Positions 1-8,178 of a DNA stretch of 64,000 nucleotides are shown one piece after another. Made by a program: the position numbers and the translations under genes. This DNA comes from Hyphomonadaceae bacterium ML37 (lineage in GTDB: Bacteria > Pseudomonadota > Alphaproteobacteria > Caulobacterales > Maricaulaceae): contig CP091241.1 of assembly GCA_027627685.1 (NCBI GenBank), forward strand, positions 62,001 through 126,000, read 5' to 3'. Every line of letters begins with the position of its first letter. The stretch's first letter is position 1. Under the pieces are notes generated by a model. It was given only the letters and a program-made list of their open reading frames with translations. It searched no databases and was not told the origin of the DNA.

Positions 1-1217
1 TCATAGGACAGGGCCAGATACATCATCGGGCGGATTTTCACCTCGCCATTGATGGCCACCGGGCGGTCCTGGATTTTGTGCATGCCCAGAATGCCGGCCT
101 GGGGCGCATTCAATATGGGCGAGCTCATCAGCGAGCCGTACACGCCGCCATTGGAGATGGTGAAGGTGGCGCCCTGCATGTCCTCGATGGCCAGCTTGCC
201 GTCGCGCGCACGCTTGCCCAGCTCGCCGATGTCAGATTCGATTCTAGCCAGGGATTTGACGTCGCAATCGCGCGCCACCGGCACCACCAGGCCCTTGTCG
301 GTGCCCACGGCCACGCCGATGTCATAGTAGTTTTTATAGATGATGTCGGTCCCGTCGATCTCGGCATTGACCGCCGGCACGTCCTTGAGCGCTGCGACGC
401 AGGCCTTCACGAAGAAGCTCATAAAGCCCAGCTTCACGCCGTGCTTGGCGGTGAAGTCATCCTGGACCTGCTTGCGCAGGGTCATGATCGCGCTCATGTC
501 CGCCTCGTTATACGTGGTCAGCATGGCGGCGGTGTTCTGGGCGTCCTTCAGCCGGCGCGCGATGGTCTGGCGCAGGCGGGTCATCTTCACCCGCTCTTCG
601 CGCGGCCCGGGTTCGCGCGGCTTGGACGCTTGCGCTTTGGGCGCCTCGGCTTTGGGCGCCTCGGCTTTGGGCGCCTCAGCCTTGGCCGGCGCCGGCGCGG
701 CGCCGCCACCTTCCAGCGCTTTGAGCGCATCGCCCTTGGTCACGCGGCCATCCTTGCCGGTGCCCTCGACGGTGTTCAGATCGAGATCGTTTTCCTCCGC
801 CACGCGCCGGGCGGCCGGCATGGCCTTGTTTCCGTCGCCGGACACCGCGCTCTCGGCCGGTTTGTCCCCGGCCGTCTTGTCCTCAGGCTTCTTGTCATCG
901 GACTTTGTCTCTACGGGCTTCGGCTCCGGCTTTGCCGCTTCGGGCTTTGTCTCCTCAGAGGCCTTCCCGGATGATCCCGAGGCGCCGGCGTCCAGCTCGC
1001 CCAGCACCGCCCCGATCTCGACGGTTTCGCCCTCCTTGGCCGTGATTTTGGAGATCACGCCGTCTTCCTCGGCGCGCACTTCCACGGCGACCTTGTCGGT
1101 CTCCAGCTCCACCAGCACGTCGTCGCGCTTCACGGCGTCGCCTTCGGACACCTGCCAGGCGCCGACAGTGGCTTCGGAAACGGATTCGCCCAGGGTCGGG
1201 ACTTTGATCTCGGTCAT
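1..1217 (-). CDS. sucB: Dihydrolipoyllysine succinyltransferase, E2 of 2-oxoglutarate dehydrogenase (partial)
   Basis: E2 core of the 2-oxoglutarate dehydrogenase complex in the TCA cycle; it transfers the succinyl group from its lipoyl arm to CoA. The N-terminal lipoyl domain (about residues 1-76) shows the lipoylation motif ETDKVAVE. A long Ala/Lys/Pro/Glu linker follows, then a peripheral subunit-binding domain (AMPAARRVAEEN, about residues 145-180) and the catalytic domain. The window ends inside RPMMYLALSYD, just before the expected HRxxDG active-site motif, so about 405 residues are visible and the C-terminus is missing. It lies 49 bp downstream of sucA on the same strand, an obvious operon. 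The start is MTEIKVPTLGES, as is typical for the family. Confidence 0.96.
   Translation of the reverse strand, partial: MTEIKVPTLGESVSEATVGAWQVSEGDAVKRDDVLVELETDKVAVEVRAEEDGVISKITAKEGETVEIGAVLGELDAGASGSSGKASEETKPEAAKPEPKPVETKSDDKKPEDKTAGDKPAESAVSGDGNKAMPAARRVAEENDLDLNTVEGTGKDGRVTKGDALKALEGGGAAPAPAKAEAPKAEAPKAEAPKAQASKPREPGPREERVKMTRLRQTIARRLKDAQNTAAMLTTYNEADMSAIMTLRKQVQDDFTAKHGVKLGFMSFFVKACVAALKDVPAVNAEIDGTDIIYKNYYDIGVAVGTDKGLVVPVARDCDVKSLARIESDIGELGKRARDGKLAIEDMQGATFTISNGGVYGSLMSSPILNAPQAGILGMHKIQDRPVAINGEVKIRPMMYLALSY
635..679. repeat. 15-bp tandem repeat in the sucB linker
   Basis: Three consecutive 15-bp units (635-649, 650-664, 665-679). The first two are identical and the third differs by one base. 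On the coding strand they encode the repeated pentapeptide AEAPK in the flexible linker behind the lipoyl domain. Such Ala/Pro/Lys linkers are normal in E2 proteins. The repeat is a likely site of length variation between strains. Confidence 0.85.
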
Positions 1218-1266
1218 GTCAGGTCTTTCTTCACACGAGGGGGTGTGCGGCGGGGTGTGCGGCGGA

Positions 1267-4263
1267 TCAGGACGGGTCGTCGCCCAGGGCGGATTCGATC
1301 AGGGCTTTCTGCTGGGCCTGGTGGCGCGACAGAAGGCCGGTGGCGGTGGAGGCGGACGGCGCCCGGCCGGCATAGCGCGGACGCGCGCTGCGGGTATCGG
1401 ACTTGTCCAGGCAGAACTCGATATAGGGCTCGACGAAGGTCCACGCGCCCATATTCTTGGGCTCTTCCTGGCACCAGACCACGTCGGCATTGGGGAAGCG
1501 CTTGAGCTCGTCAATCACCGATTTGGCCGGGAAGGGATAGAATTGCTCGACACGCAGGATATAGGCGTCGTCCTGCCCGCGCGCCTCGCGCGCTTCGAGA
1601 AGATCATAATACACCTTGCCCGAACACAGCACGACGCGGCGGATCTCCTCGTCGGGACGCAGCGTGATCTCGGTGCGGCCCGGCGCGATGTCATCGCGGC
1701 CTTCGCGCACTTTGGCGTCGGCGTCATCCCACAGCACGCGGTGAAAGCTGGAGCCCGGACCGAACTCGGCCAGCGCGCTGACGCAGCGCTTGTGGCGCAA
1801 GAGGCTCTTGGGCGTCATCAGGATCAGCGGCTTGCGGAAGCCCCGATGGATCTGCCGGCGCAGGATGTGGAAGTAGTTGGCCGGGGTGGAGCAATTGGCC
1901 ACCTGCATATTGTCTTCGGCGCATTGCTGGAGATAGCGCTCCAGGCGCGCGCTGGAGTGCTCGGGACCCTGACCCTCATAGCCGTGGGGCAGAAGCATGA
2001 CGAGGCCGGACATGCGCAGCCATTTGCGCTCGGCCGAGGAGATGAACTGGTCGACGATCATCTGGGCGCCGTTGGCGAAATCGCCGAACTGGGCCTCCCA
2101 CATCACCAGCGTGTTGGGCGCCGAGGTGGCGTAGCCATACTCAAACCCCAGCACCGCCTCTTCGGACAGCATGGTGTCGATCACCTCATAGCGCGCCTTG
2201 GCGTTGCTCATGGCGTTGAGCAGGGTGTGGCGCTCCTGGGTGTCCTGGTCGATGATGTGGGAATGGCGCTGGGAGAAGGTGCCGCGCCCGGAATCCTGGC
2301 CCGACAGGCGCACCGGGAAGCCTTCGGTCAGCAGCGTGCCGAAGGCCAGATGCTCGGCCGTGGCCCAGTCAATGCCGTCGCCATCCTCCAGCAACGCCTT
2401 GCGCCGGCCTTCGATGACGCGCTTCAGGGTGCGGTGGATATTGATGTCCTCAGGGATCGTGGTCATGCCGTCGGCGACCGCCTTGAGCGTGTCCATGTCC
2501 ACGGCGGTCTGGCCGCGCCGGTCATCTTCTTCCGGCAGGCCCAGCCCCGACCAGACCCCGTCCAGCCAGTCGGCCTTGTTGGCCTTGTAGTCCTTGCCCG
2601 CGTCGAACTCGGCGTCGAGGAAGTCGGCGAACTCTTTCACCCAGCGGTCGATATCGTCGCGGCTGACGATGCCCTCGTCGATCAGGCGCTGGCCATACAG
2701 CTCCAGCGTCGTCGCGTGGTCGGCGATGGCGCGGTACATGATGGGCTGGGTGAAGGACGGGTCGTCGCCTTCATTATGACCGAAGCGGCGGTAGCAGAAC
2801 ATGTCCACCACCACGTCCTTGCCGAACAGCTGGCGGTATTCGGCCGCCACCTTGGCGGCGTAGACCACCGCTTCGGGATCATCGCCATTGGCGTGGAAGA
2901 TCGGCGCCTGCACCATCAGCGCCACGTCGGACGGATAGGGCGAAGAGCGCGAATCGCGCGGATCGGTGGTGAAGCCGATCTGGTTGTTGACCACAAAATG
3001 CACGGCCCCGCCGGTGCGGTGGCCCTTGAGGCCCGACAGACCGAAGCACTCGGCCACGATGCCCTGGCCCGCGAAGGCGGCGTCGCCATGCAGCAGCAGC
3101 GGCAAAACCTTGTGGCTCGACGGTTCGCCGGTCTCGCGCAGGAGCTTGCTCATCTTGGCGCGCGCCTTGCCCAGCACCACCGGATTGACGGCTTCCAGGT
3201 GGGACGGGTTCGGGCTCAGCGACAGGTGGACCTTGTTGCCGTCAAACTCGCGGTCCGATGACGAGCCCAGATGGTATTTCACGTCGCCCGAAGCGTAGTC
3301 GGCATTGCCCAGCGAATCCCCGCCCTGAAACTCGTGGAAGATCACGTGATACGGCTTGGCCATCACCGCGCCGAGCACGTTCAGGCGCCCGCGGTGCGGC
3401 ATGCCGATAATGATCTCTTCCACGCCCAGCGCGCCGCCGCGCTTGATCACCTGCTCCAGCGCCGGGATCAGCGACTCGCCGCCGTCCAGACCAAAGCGCT
3501 TGGTGCCGGGATAGCGCTTGTGCAGGAAGCGCTCGAAGCCTTCGGTCTCGATGATCTTGCGCAGGATGGCGCGCTTGCCCTTTTTGGAGAAGGCCACGCC
3601 CTTGTCCGGCCCCTCGATGCGTTCCTGCAGCCAGGCTTTCTCTTCGGGGTTGGAGATGTGCATGAACTCCACCGCGAAGGTGGAGCAATAGGTGCGTTTG
3701 AGAATCTCCAGCATCTGGCGGACCGTGGCGGTCTCCAGCCCCAGATAGCCATTGATGAAAATCTCCCGGTCCATATCGGCCTCGGTGAAGCCGTAGGTTT
3801 CCGGCTCCAGCTCCGGCTGGGGGCCAAAGTCCGTGAGGCCCAGCGGATCGAGATCGGCCGCCAGATGGCCGCGCATGCGGTAGGCGCGGATCAGCATGAT
3901 GGCGGCGATGGAATCCTTGACCGCCTTGTGCACGTCGGCGGGAGAGGCTGCGGGCCCCGAGCGTTTCGCAATGGCGTCGGGCAGGGCGGGCATGACCGCC
4001 TCGATATCGCCCAGCGCGCCGATCAGATCGCCATTGGCGCGGCGCGGCCAGTCCTTGCGCCGCCAGGCCGGCCCGTCGGCGGCATGGGTCTGGTCCGTGG
4101 CCGCGTCGCCCATCTCGTCAAAGAAGGCGCGCCAGGACGCCGGCACGGACGCCGGGTCCTCGGCGTATTGTGCAGCCATCTGTTCAAGCCAGGCGGCGTT
4201 GCCGCCGAACAGGAAGGCGGTGTCGAGAAAGGTCTGATTCTGGGAGGAGCGTGCGTCAGCCAT
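1267..4263 (-). CDS. sucA: 2-oxoglutarate dehydrogenase E1 component
   Basis: Thiamine-diphosphate-dependent decarboxylase of the 2-oxoglutarate dehydrogenase complex. It oxidatively decarboxylates 2-oxoglutarate and loads succinyl onto the E2 lipoyl arm. The 998-residue length fits the family. Visible motifs include the N-terminal E2-binding segment (FLFGGNAAWLEQM), the active-site His region (GMPHRGRLNVL), LSPNPSHLEAVNP, the ThDP-binding GDAAFAGQGIV and the transketolase-like domain (GFEYGYATSAPNTL). The C-terminus ends with WCQEEPKNMGAW and LIESALGDDPS. I chose the start MADARSS; an in-frame ATG nine bases upstream (MVF) is less family-like. It heads the sucAB operon and is divergent from the GGDEF-EAL gene. 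Confidence 0.97.
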   Translation of the reverse strand: MADARSSQNQTFLDTAFLFGGNAAWLEQMAAQYAEDPASVPASWRAFFDEMGDAATDQTHAADGPAWRRKDWPRRANGDLIGALGDIEAVMPALPDAIAKRSGPAASPADVHKAVKDSIAAIMLIRAYRMRGHLAADLDPLGLTDFGPQPELEPETYGFTEADMDREIFINGYLGLETATVRQMLEILKRTYCSTFAVEFMHISNPEEKAWLQERIEGPDKGVAFSKKGKRAILRKIIETEGFERFLHKRYPGTKRFGLDGGESLIPALEQVIKRGGALGVEEIIIGMPHRGRLNVLGAVMAKPYHVIFHEFQGGDSLGNADYASGDVKYHLGSSSDREFDGNKVHLSLSPNPSHLEAVNPVVLGKARAKMSKLLRETGEPSSHKVLPLLLHGDAAFAGQGIVAECFGLSGLKGHRTGGAVHFVVNNQIGFTTDPRDSRSSPYPSDVALMVQAPIFHANGDDPEAVVYAAKVAAEYRQLFGKDVVVDMFCYRRFGHNEGDDPSFTQPIMYRAIADHATTLELYGQRLIDEGIVSRDDIDRWVKEFADFLDAEFDAGKDYKANKADWLDGVWSGLGLPEEDDRRGQTAVDMDTLKAVADGMTTIPEDINIHRTLKRVIEGRRKALLEDGDGIDWATAEHLAFGTLLTEGFPVRLSGQDSGRGTFSQRHSHIIDQDTQERHTLLNAMSNAKARYEVIDTMLSEEAVLGFEYGYATSAPNTLVMWEAQFGDFANGAQMIVDQFISSAERKWLRMSGLVMLLPHGYEGQGPEHSSARLERYLQQCAEDNMQVANCSTPANYFHILRRQIHRGFRKPLILMTPKSLLRHKRCVSALAEFGPGSSFHRVLWDDADAKVREGRDDIAPGRTEITLRPDEEIRRVVLCSGKVYYDLLEAREARGQDDAYILRVEQFYPFPAKSVIDELKRFPNADVVWCQEEPKNMGAWTFVEPYIEFCLDKSDTRSARPRYAGRAPSASTATGLLSRHQAQQKALIESALGDDPS

Positions 4264-4514
4264 AAAAACCATGTGTCCGCGAACGGAAGACGCGCCCCGG
4301 GGCGCGCGGGCGAAGAGGGTCGCCGCTATTTATGACTCTTTGCCGTGAAAGAGAAGCCTGACGCGCTTCAATTCGGCGCCTTTGACGGGATGGCCTTGCA
4401 GGGCGGCTTGCACAGGTGCGCAGAGCGTCATTAACCCGTCACGTTGCACAAAGACCCTGTGCCGGCGCGTATCACCGCCCCGGCCAGAAGCGGAAATGGG
4501 TGGCGCGTGGAAGG

Positions 4515-5755
4515 ATGGATCTGCTGGCAGCCCTCGCGTCTTACCGCGCCTCTGTGAAGGGCCGCGATCCGCTGGAAACCACGCGGATCGAGTTCATCAA
4601 TCTCGACCCGCTGCGTGAACGCTATGGCGAACGCTGGCCCAAGGTCCGCGAGCGCATTTTCGATGTGTGCCAGGCCTTTATCCAGCGCCGCATCGGACCG
4701 GGCGACATGGTCATGCGCGCCGCCACCGGTTTCATGGTCCTGCCCGGACCGGACCGGGACGAGACGGCCCATGTCTTTACAGAACGCATCCAGAGCGAAT
4801 TGAAAGCCTTCTTCCTCGGCGTCGAGGATTTTGACGGATTGAGCGTCGCGGCTTCTGTCGCGTCCCTGCCGGCGTCCAGCCTGTTTTCCGCCGTGGAATC
4901 GCCCGCTATGGCGGCCGCCGCTGCCGCTCACGAAGCCATAGAAGCCGCGCCTGACGAACCCGAAGCGCCGCGCGCCCTTCGCCCGGCCGAGCCGCCCAGG
5001 CTGCCACCCTTCCGTCTGACCTATGAGCCGGTATGGACGGCGGCCAGCGGCTTTGTGGCGCTGCACGAGGTCACGCCGCAAGCGCGCACGCCGTCAAACG
5101 GCGTCACCTTGCGCGGCGCCTCTCTCGCCCCGTCCCAGGGCGGGCCGGCCATGCGCATGGAGCTGGACCGGCGCGTCCTCCAGGCGGCGGGGCGGGCCTG
5201 GTGCGAGGCGCCCGCCCGCCCGCGCGGCGTGCTGGCCGTTCCGGTGCATTACGAGACGCTGGCCACGCTCAAATACCGCCTTCCCTATCTGGCGGCGTTC
5301 AGCACGCTGTCGTCCGGCGCGCGCGGCGCCCTGATGCTGATTGTGCGCGGCGCCCCGGCGGGCGCGCCCTATACCCGCCTCACCGAAGTCTGCCGCAGCG
5401 CCAAGGCGGTGTTCTGGCGGGTGATTTTCGAGATTGATCTGGAACAGGTCCGGCTCGACCGGTTTGTGGATGCGCGCGTGGATGTGTTTGAATATCGCGC
5501 GCCCGCGCTCATCAATGCCCGGGTTCAGGACGCGATGGCGCGCCTGCACGCCGACGCCGCCCGCCTGGGCGCCCGATGCGCGGTCAGCCAGTGCACCCGC
5601 GCCGACCAGCTGATGGCTGCGCTGACGCCGGCGGCCATTACATTACAGGGCCCCTCGTGGGCTCTGAGACGCGCACGATGCGTGCGCCCTATCGCTTCGA
5701 CCTCGCTGCCGAGGCCAATTTGGCCGCGGCGCCGCAAAAAAGGATGTCCTCATGA
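4515..5755 (+). CDS. Degenerate GGDEF-EAL domain protein with 3' frame disruption
   Basis: About 413 residues if the frame is corrected. The N-terminal part (about 1-125) resembles a GGDEF domain but has AATGF where GGDEF is expected (GDMVMRAATGFMVLPGP). The C-terminal part (about 160-400) resembles an EAL domain (FRLTYEPVW, MELDRRVL, FEIDLEQVRL) but has no EAL motif. Neither cyclase nor phosphodiesterase activity is therefore expected; a scaffold or c-di-GMP-sensing role is inference. As written, the frame runs on to a stop at 5912 inside the BLUF gene and ends in non-family sequence. A -1 shift at 5648-5654 instead gives QGPLVGSETRTM and a stop overlapping the BLUF start as ATGA (5752-5755). 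Start ATG 4515; an upstream in-frame ATG at 4416 looks non-coding. Confidence 0.72.
5648..5687 (+). other. Frameshift site: slippery heptamer and downstream hairpin
   Basis: In the zero frame, positions 5648-5654 read G GGC CCC, which fits the X XXY YYZ pattern of -1 ribosomal frameshift sites. A perfect 6-bp hairpin (GCGCAC 5671-5676, GTGCGC 5682-5687) follows 16 bases downstream, further than the usual 5-9 bases. One missing C in the C4 run would explain the same change of frame, so an ordinary mutation or a homopolymer sequencing error is at least as likely as programmed slippage. Confidence 0.45.
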
Positions 5756-6249
5756 CAACGCCATCCGCCGAACCGCTGATCCGCGTCGTCTACCAGTCGA
5801 CCAGCCTGATCAGCCGCATGGAAGGCGCGTTCCGAGCCGAGCTCGCCTCGATCCTGGAATCGTGCGCCCGGACCAATCCGAAACTCGGAATCACAGGCGT
5901 GCTGATCTATGACCGGGGGCGGTTCATCCAGTTGCTGGAAGGCACAGCCGCCTCGGTGGATATCCTGCTGGACAATATCGAGGTGGATGTACGCCACGGG
6001 ATGTTCCAGATTCTGTGGCGCACCCCGGCGTCCACGCGCATGTTCGACAACTGGTCCATGGCCTTCATGGACGCCGCCGCCGCGCCGCTGCCCGCCGACG
6101 CCGCCACCAGCTGGGAGCGCGCCGGGCCCATGGAGCTGTCCGCGCGCCTCGCCTTCGCGGCCGCCAATCTGTCCGTGCTCAGCGTTCCGGCGTCCGACGG
6201 GCCGGACGATGTCAGGCAGCGCTTCCATCAGCCATCTGCGTGCGCATGA
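5752..6249 (+). CDS. BLUF-domain blue-light sensor (FAD)
   Basis: Short BLUF photoreceptor of 165 residues. BLUF domains bind FAD and signal through a hydrogen-bond switch around a Tyr and a Gln. Here the Tyr is in IRVVYQSTS (about residue 14), the Asn in ARTNPKLGITGVLIYD, and the Gln in GRFIQLLEG; the strand-5 segment is DNWSMAF. All key positions therefore appear present. No output domain is fused; about 60 Ala-rich residues follow the BLUF core. An AAGGA ribosome site lies 7 bases before the ATG, which overlaps the shift-corrected stop of the degenerate GGDEF-EAL gene. This suggests a coupled light-signalling pair. The 3' end overlaps the convergent Nudix gene by 38 bp. Confidence 0.9.
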   Translation: MTTPSAEPLIRVVYQSTSLISRMEGAFRAELASILESCARTNPKLGITGVLIYDRGRFIQLLEGTAASVDILLDNIEVDVRHGMFQILWRTPASTRMFDNWSMAFMDAAAAPLPADAATSWERAGPMELSARLAFAAANLSVLSVPASDGPDDVRQRFHQPSACA

Positions 6250-6748
6250 CCGGAACCGGCGCGGTCTGGCTTTGCGCCGCGCGCCAGTCATCCAGCGCCC
6301 AGCGCACCGAGGGAAAGGCCAGCGCATCCATCGGCAGATCGTCCCACCGGCGAAGGCTCACCTCCAGGCTTTCCGGACCCGGAGCAATGGATGACAGAAG
6401 CCGGGCGCGGAAGAATATCTGCACCTGGGAAATGCGCGGCACCGAATAGACCGCAATCAGGCCCTCCAGCGCGATCTCCGCCATAGCCTCCTCGCGCGCC
6501 TCGCGCATCGCAGCCTGCTCCACGCTTTCACCGGTCTCCATATAGCCGGCCGGCAGGGTCCACAGGCCCTTGCCCGGCTCAATCGCCCGGCGGCAGATCA
6601 GGATACGCCCGCGATCATCCGTGACGACCGCGCCCGCCACGATCTTGGGATTGACGTAGTCGATGAAGCCGCACTCGGCGCACACGCGCCGCGCGCGGTC
6701 CTCGCCGTCAGGGGTCTTCAATTCGAACCGGGGCGCGCGGTCTGTCAT
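6212..6748 (-). CDS. Nudix hydrolase with N-terminal zinc-ribbon remnant
   Basis: Pyrophosphohydrolase of 178 residues. The Nudix box reads GYMETGESVEQAAMREAREE (about residues 67-86), matching Gx5Ex7REUxEE; the position after EE is AMA rather than the classical xGU, as is common in the zinc-ribbon ADP-ribose/NADH pyrophosphatase group. A single CxxC (VCAECG, about residue 19) followed by DYVNPK also marks that group. The substrate is not decidable from sequence; NADH or ADP-ribose is the family guess. The start ATG 6748 was chosen because the 47 residues upstream in frame look non-coding. It is divergent from the MarR gene with a 124-bp spacer. Confidence 0.88.
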   Translation of the reverse strand: MTDRAPRFELKTPDGEDRARRVCAECGFIDYVNPKIVAGAVVTDDRGRILICRRAIEPGKGLWTLPAGYMETGESVEQAAMREAREEAMAEIALEGLIAVYSVPRISQVQIFFRARLLSSIAPGPESLEVSLRRWDDLPMDALAFPSVRWALDDWRAAQSQTAPVPVMRTQMADGSAA

Positions 6749-6872
6749 GGCGGGGCTCTCCGAAAGCGGCGGCGCGCCGCGTCCTTCATCCGTACAAGGA
6801 GCGGGATATAATTGAATCGTCACGAAATTCGCGTAGAGTGCACACAATCCGTGGTCTGAGGGCAGGTCAAGC
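6749..6872. promoter_or_regulatory. Divergent intergenic region between Nudix and MarR genes
   Basis: This AT-richer spacer contains a perfect TATAAT at 6807-6812, the best -10-like hexamer in the neighbourhood. It would serve the marR-like gene if read on the plus strand. No convincing -35 or MarR palindrome was identified, so the promoter assignment is tentative. Confidence 0.35.
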
Positions 6873-7421
6873 ATGGGGCAATCTAGCAAATCAGAGGCGT
6901 TGAGGTTCGACCTTACCGCCTCTCCGGGGCACTTGCTTCATCGCGCCCAGCAATTCGCATCCGAGCGGTTTTCCGAGGCGACCGGCGGCGTGGAGCTGAC
7001 CCAGCGCCAGTTCGCCGTGCTGTGCGCGGTGCATGACGCCGAAGGCCTGACCCAGACCCAGCTGGTGCAGGCCACCGGGATTGACCGCTCCACGCTCGCC
7101 GAGCTGGTGTCGCGCATGGCGGCCAAGGGCCTGTTGCTGCGCGAAAAGGCCGAAGGCGACGGACGCGCCAACGCTGTGCGCTTCACCGATGAAGGCCGCG
7201 CCCTGTACCAGACCGCCATTGACGGCGCGCGCGCCGCTGACGACGCGATCCTGTCGGCTTTGCCCAAGAACAAGCGCGCCAGCTTCGCCGAGGCGCTCGC
7301 ACGGATTTCCCGCGCCGTGGATCTGGGCGCCGAGGCGGCAAGGGCCGAAGCCAAGGACGCCAAGTCGGACAAGAAGGCCGGCGACAAGAAGAAGAAAAAG
7401 AAGAAGAAAAAGGACAAATAG
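6873..7421 (+). CDS. MarR-family transcriptional regulator with poly-lysine tail
   Basis: Winged-helix regulator of 182 residues. The MarR core runs from about residue 15 to 145: helix LTQRQFAVLCAVHDAEGLTQTQLVQATGIDRSTLAELVSR is the HTH, followed by the wing (EGDGRANAVRFTDEGRALY). The last 25 or so residues are a Lys-rich tail (DKKAGDK followed by nine lysines and DK), which is not part of the MarR fold and probably adds nonspecific DNA affinity (inference). Ligand and targets are unknown. It is divergent from the Nudix gene and could regulate it. The start MGQSSKSEALRF is the only reasonable ATG. Confidence 0.9.
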   Translation: MGQSSKSEALRFDLTASPGHLLHRAQQFASERFSEATGGVELTQRQFAVLCAVHDAEGLTQTQLVQATGIDRSTLAELVSRMAAKGLLLREKAEGDGRANAVRFTDEGRALYQTAIDGARAADDAILSALPKNKRASFAEALARISRAVDLGAEAARAEAKDAKSDKKAGDKKKKKKKKKDK

Positions 7422-7423
7422 TC

Positions 7424-7987
7424 CTACCAGCGCGACGCCTCGCGCAGGGCCTCAGGGTCCACCGGCGCGCCCCCGGCTTCGCGCCAGGCGGGCTCCAGAT
7501 GCCGCATCCAGACAATGTCGGTCAGCGCCCCGCGCCAGCGCGCGCGAATGCGGCCCTCACCATCGATCACGAAGGTTTCCGGCGCGCCGGTGACGCCCAG
7601 CTCGAACGCGGCGCGGCCCTCCGGATCATCGGCCAGCCCCTGGAACGGATCGCCCAGCTCGGCCAGAAAGGCGCGTGCGCGCTCGGGCCGGTCGCGATAG
7701 ACAATGCCGTAGATGGGCGCGCCGGACGCGTGCAGCGCCATCAGCACCGGATGCTCCACCCGGCAGGGCGGGCACCACGATCCCCAGATATTGAGCAGGT
7801 ACGGACCCTCTACCGCCGCCGGATCGTAGGCGCCGCGTCCGCCGCGAAACTCTTCCAGCGCCATTTGGGGCAGGGGCCGGCCTTCATGAATGTCGTGACC
7901 GGGCGAGGGCGCCAGCAGGGCGACGGCCAGCGCCGCCAGAATGAGCGCAATCACCGCCAGCGGCGCCCAGACGATCAGCCGGTTCAT
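7424..7987 (-). CDS. ccmG: Cytochrome c biogenesis thioredoxin CcmG/DsbE
   Basis: Periplasmic, membrane-anchored thiol-disulfide oxidoreductase of 187 residues. It keeps apocytochrome c heme-binding cysteines (or CcmH) reduced for heme ligation. One N-terminal membrane anchor spans about residues 5-26. The thioredoxin fold carries WGSWCPPCRVEHP (CPPC at about 72-75) and the cis-Pro region GVTGAPETFVID. The ATG overlaps the ccmD stop as ATGA, so it is the last gene of a coupled ccmC-ccmD-ccmG run. It ends 3 bp from the convergent marR gene. Confidence 0.95.
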   Translation of the reverse strand: MNRLIVWAPLAVIALILAALAVALLAPSPGHDIHEGRPLPQMALEEFRGGRGAYDPAAVEGPYLLNIWGSWCPPCRVEHPVLMALHASGAPIYGIVYRDRPERARAFLAELGDPFQGLADDPEGRAAFELGVTGAPETFVIDGEGRIRARWRGALTDIVWMRHLEPAWREAGGAPVDPEALREASRW

Positions 7988-8178
7988 GGCGCTCTGTCAT
8001 CATGCCCGGGGGCGCGCGCCATCTCGGCCTCCAGCGCCGCCAGTCTTGCGCGCGTCTGCGCGCTGCGGCGCAGGGTGAAAATTGTGAGCGCGCCCACGCA
8101 CAGCGCCGTGACGCCCCACGCCCCCCAGACCCAGCCGGCATAGCCGCCCATGGCGGCCCAATCAGCGACCGCGCTCAT
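7984..8178 (-). CDS. ccmD: Heme exporter protein CcmD
   Basis: Small membrane protein of 64 residues with a single TM segment (about 15-37) after a short aromatic N-terminus (GGYAGWVWGAWG) and a basic, helical cytoplasmic tail. This is the usual CcmD layout. CcmD helps release holo-CcmE from the CcmABC heme-handling complex. It overlaps ccmC and ccmG by four bases on either side, and this context makes the call secure despite low sequence conservation. Confidence 0.9.
   Translation of the reverse strand: MSAVADWAAMGGYAGWVWGAWGVTALCVGALTIFTLRRSAQTRARLAALEAEMARAPGHDDRAP

Noticed and set aside
340-3261. Long plus-strand open frame (973 codons)
   Set aside because: It is antisense to sucB and sucA, and its residues are low-complexity translation of GC-rich antisense sequence. 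The minus-strand products have clear family motifs.
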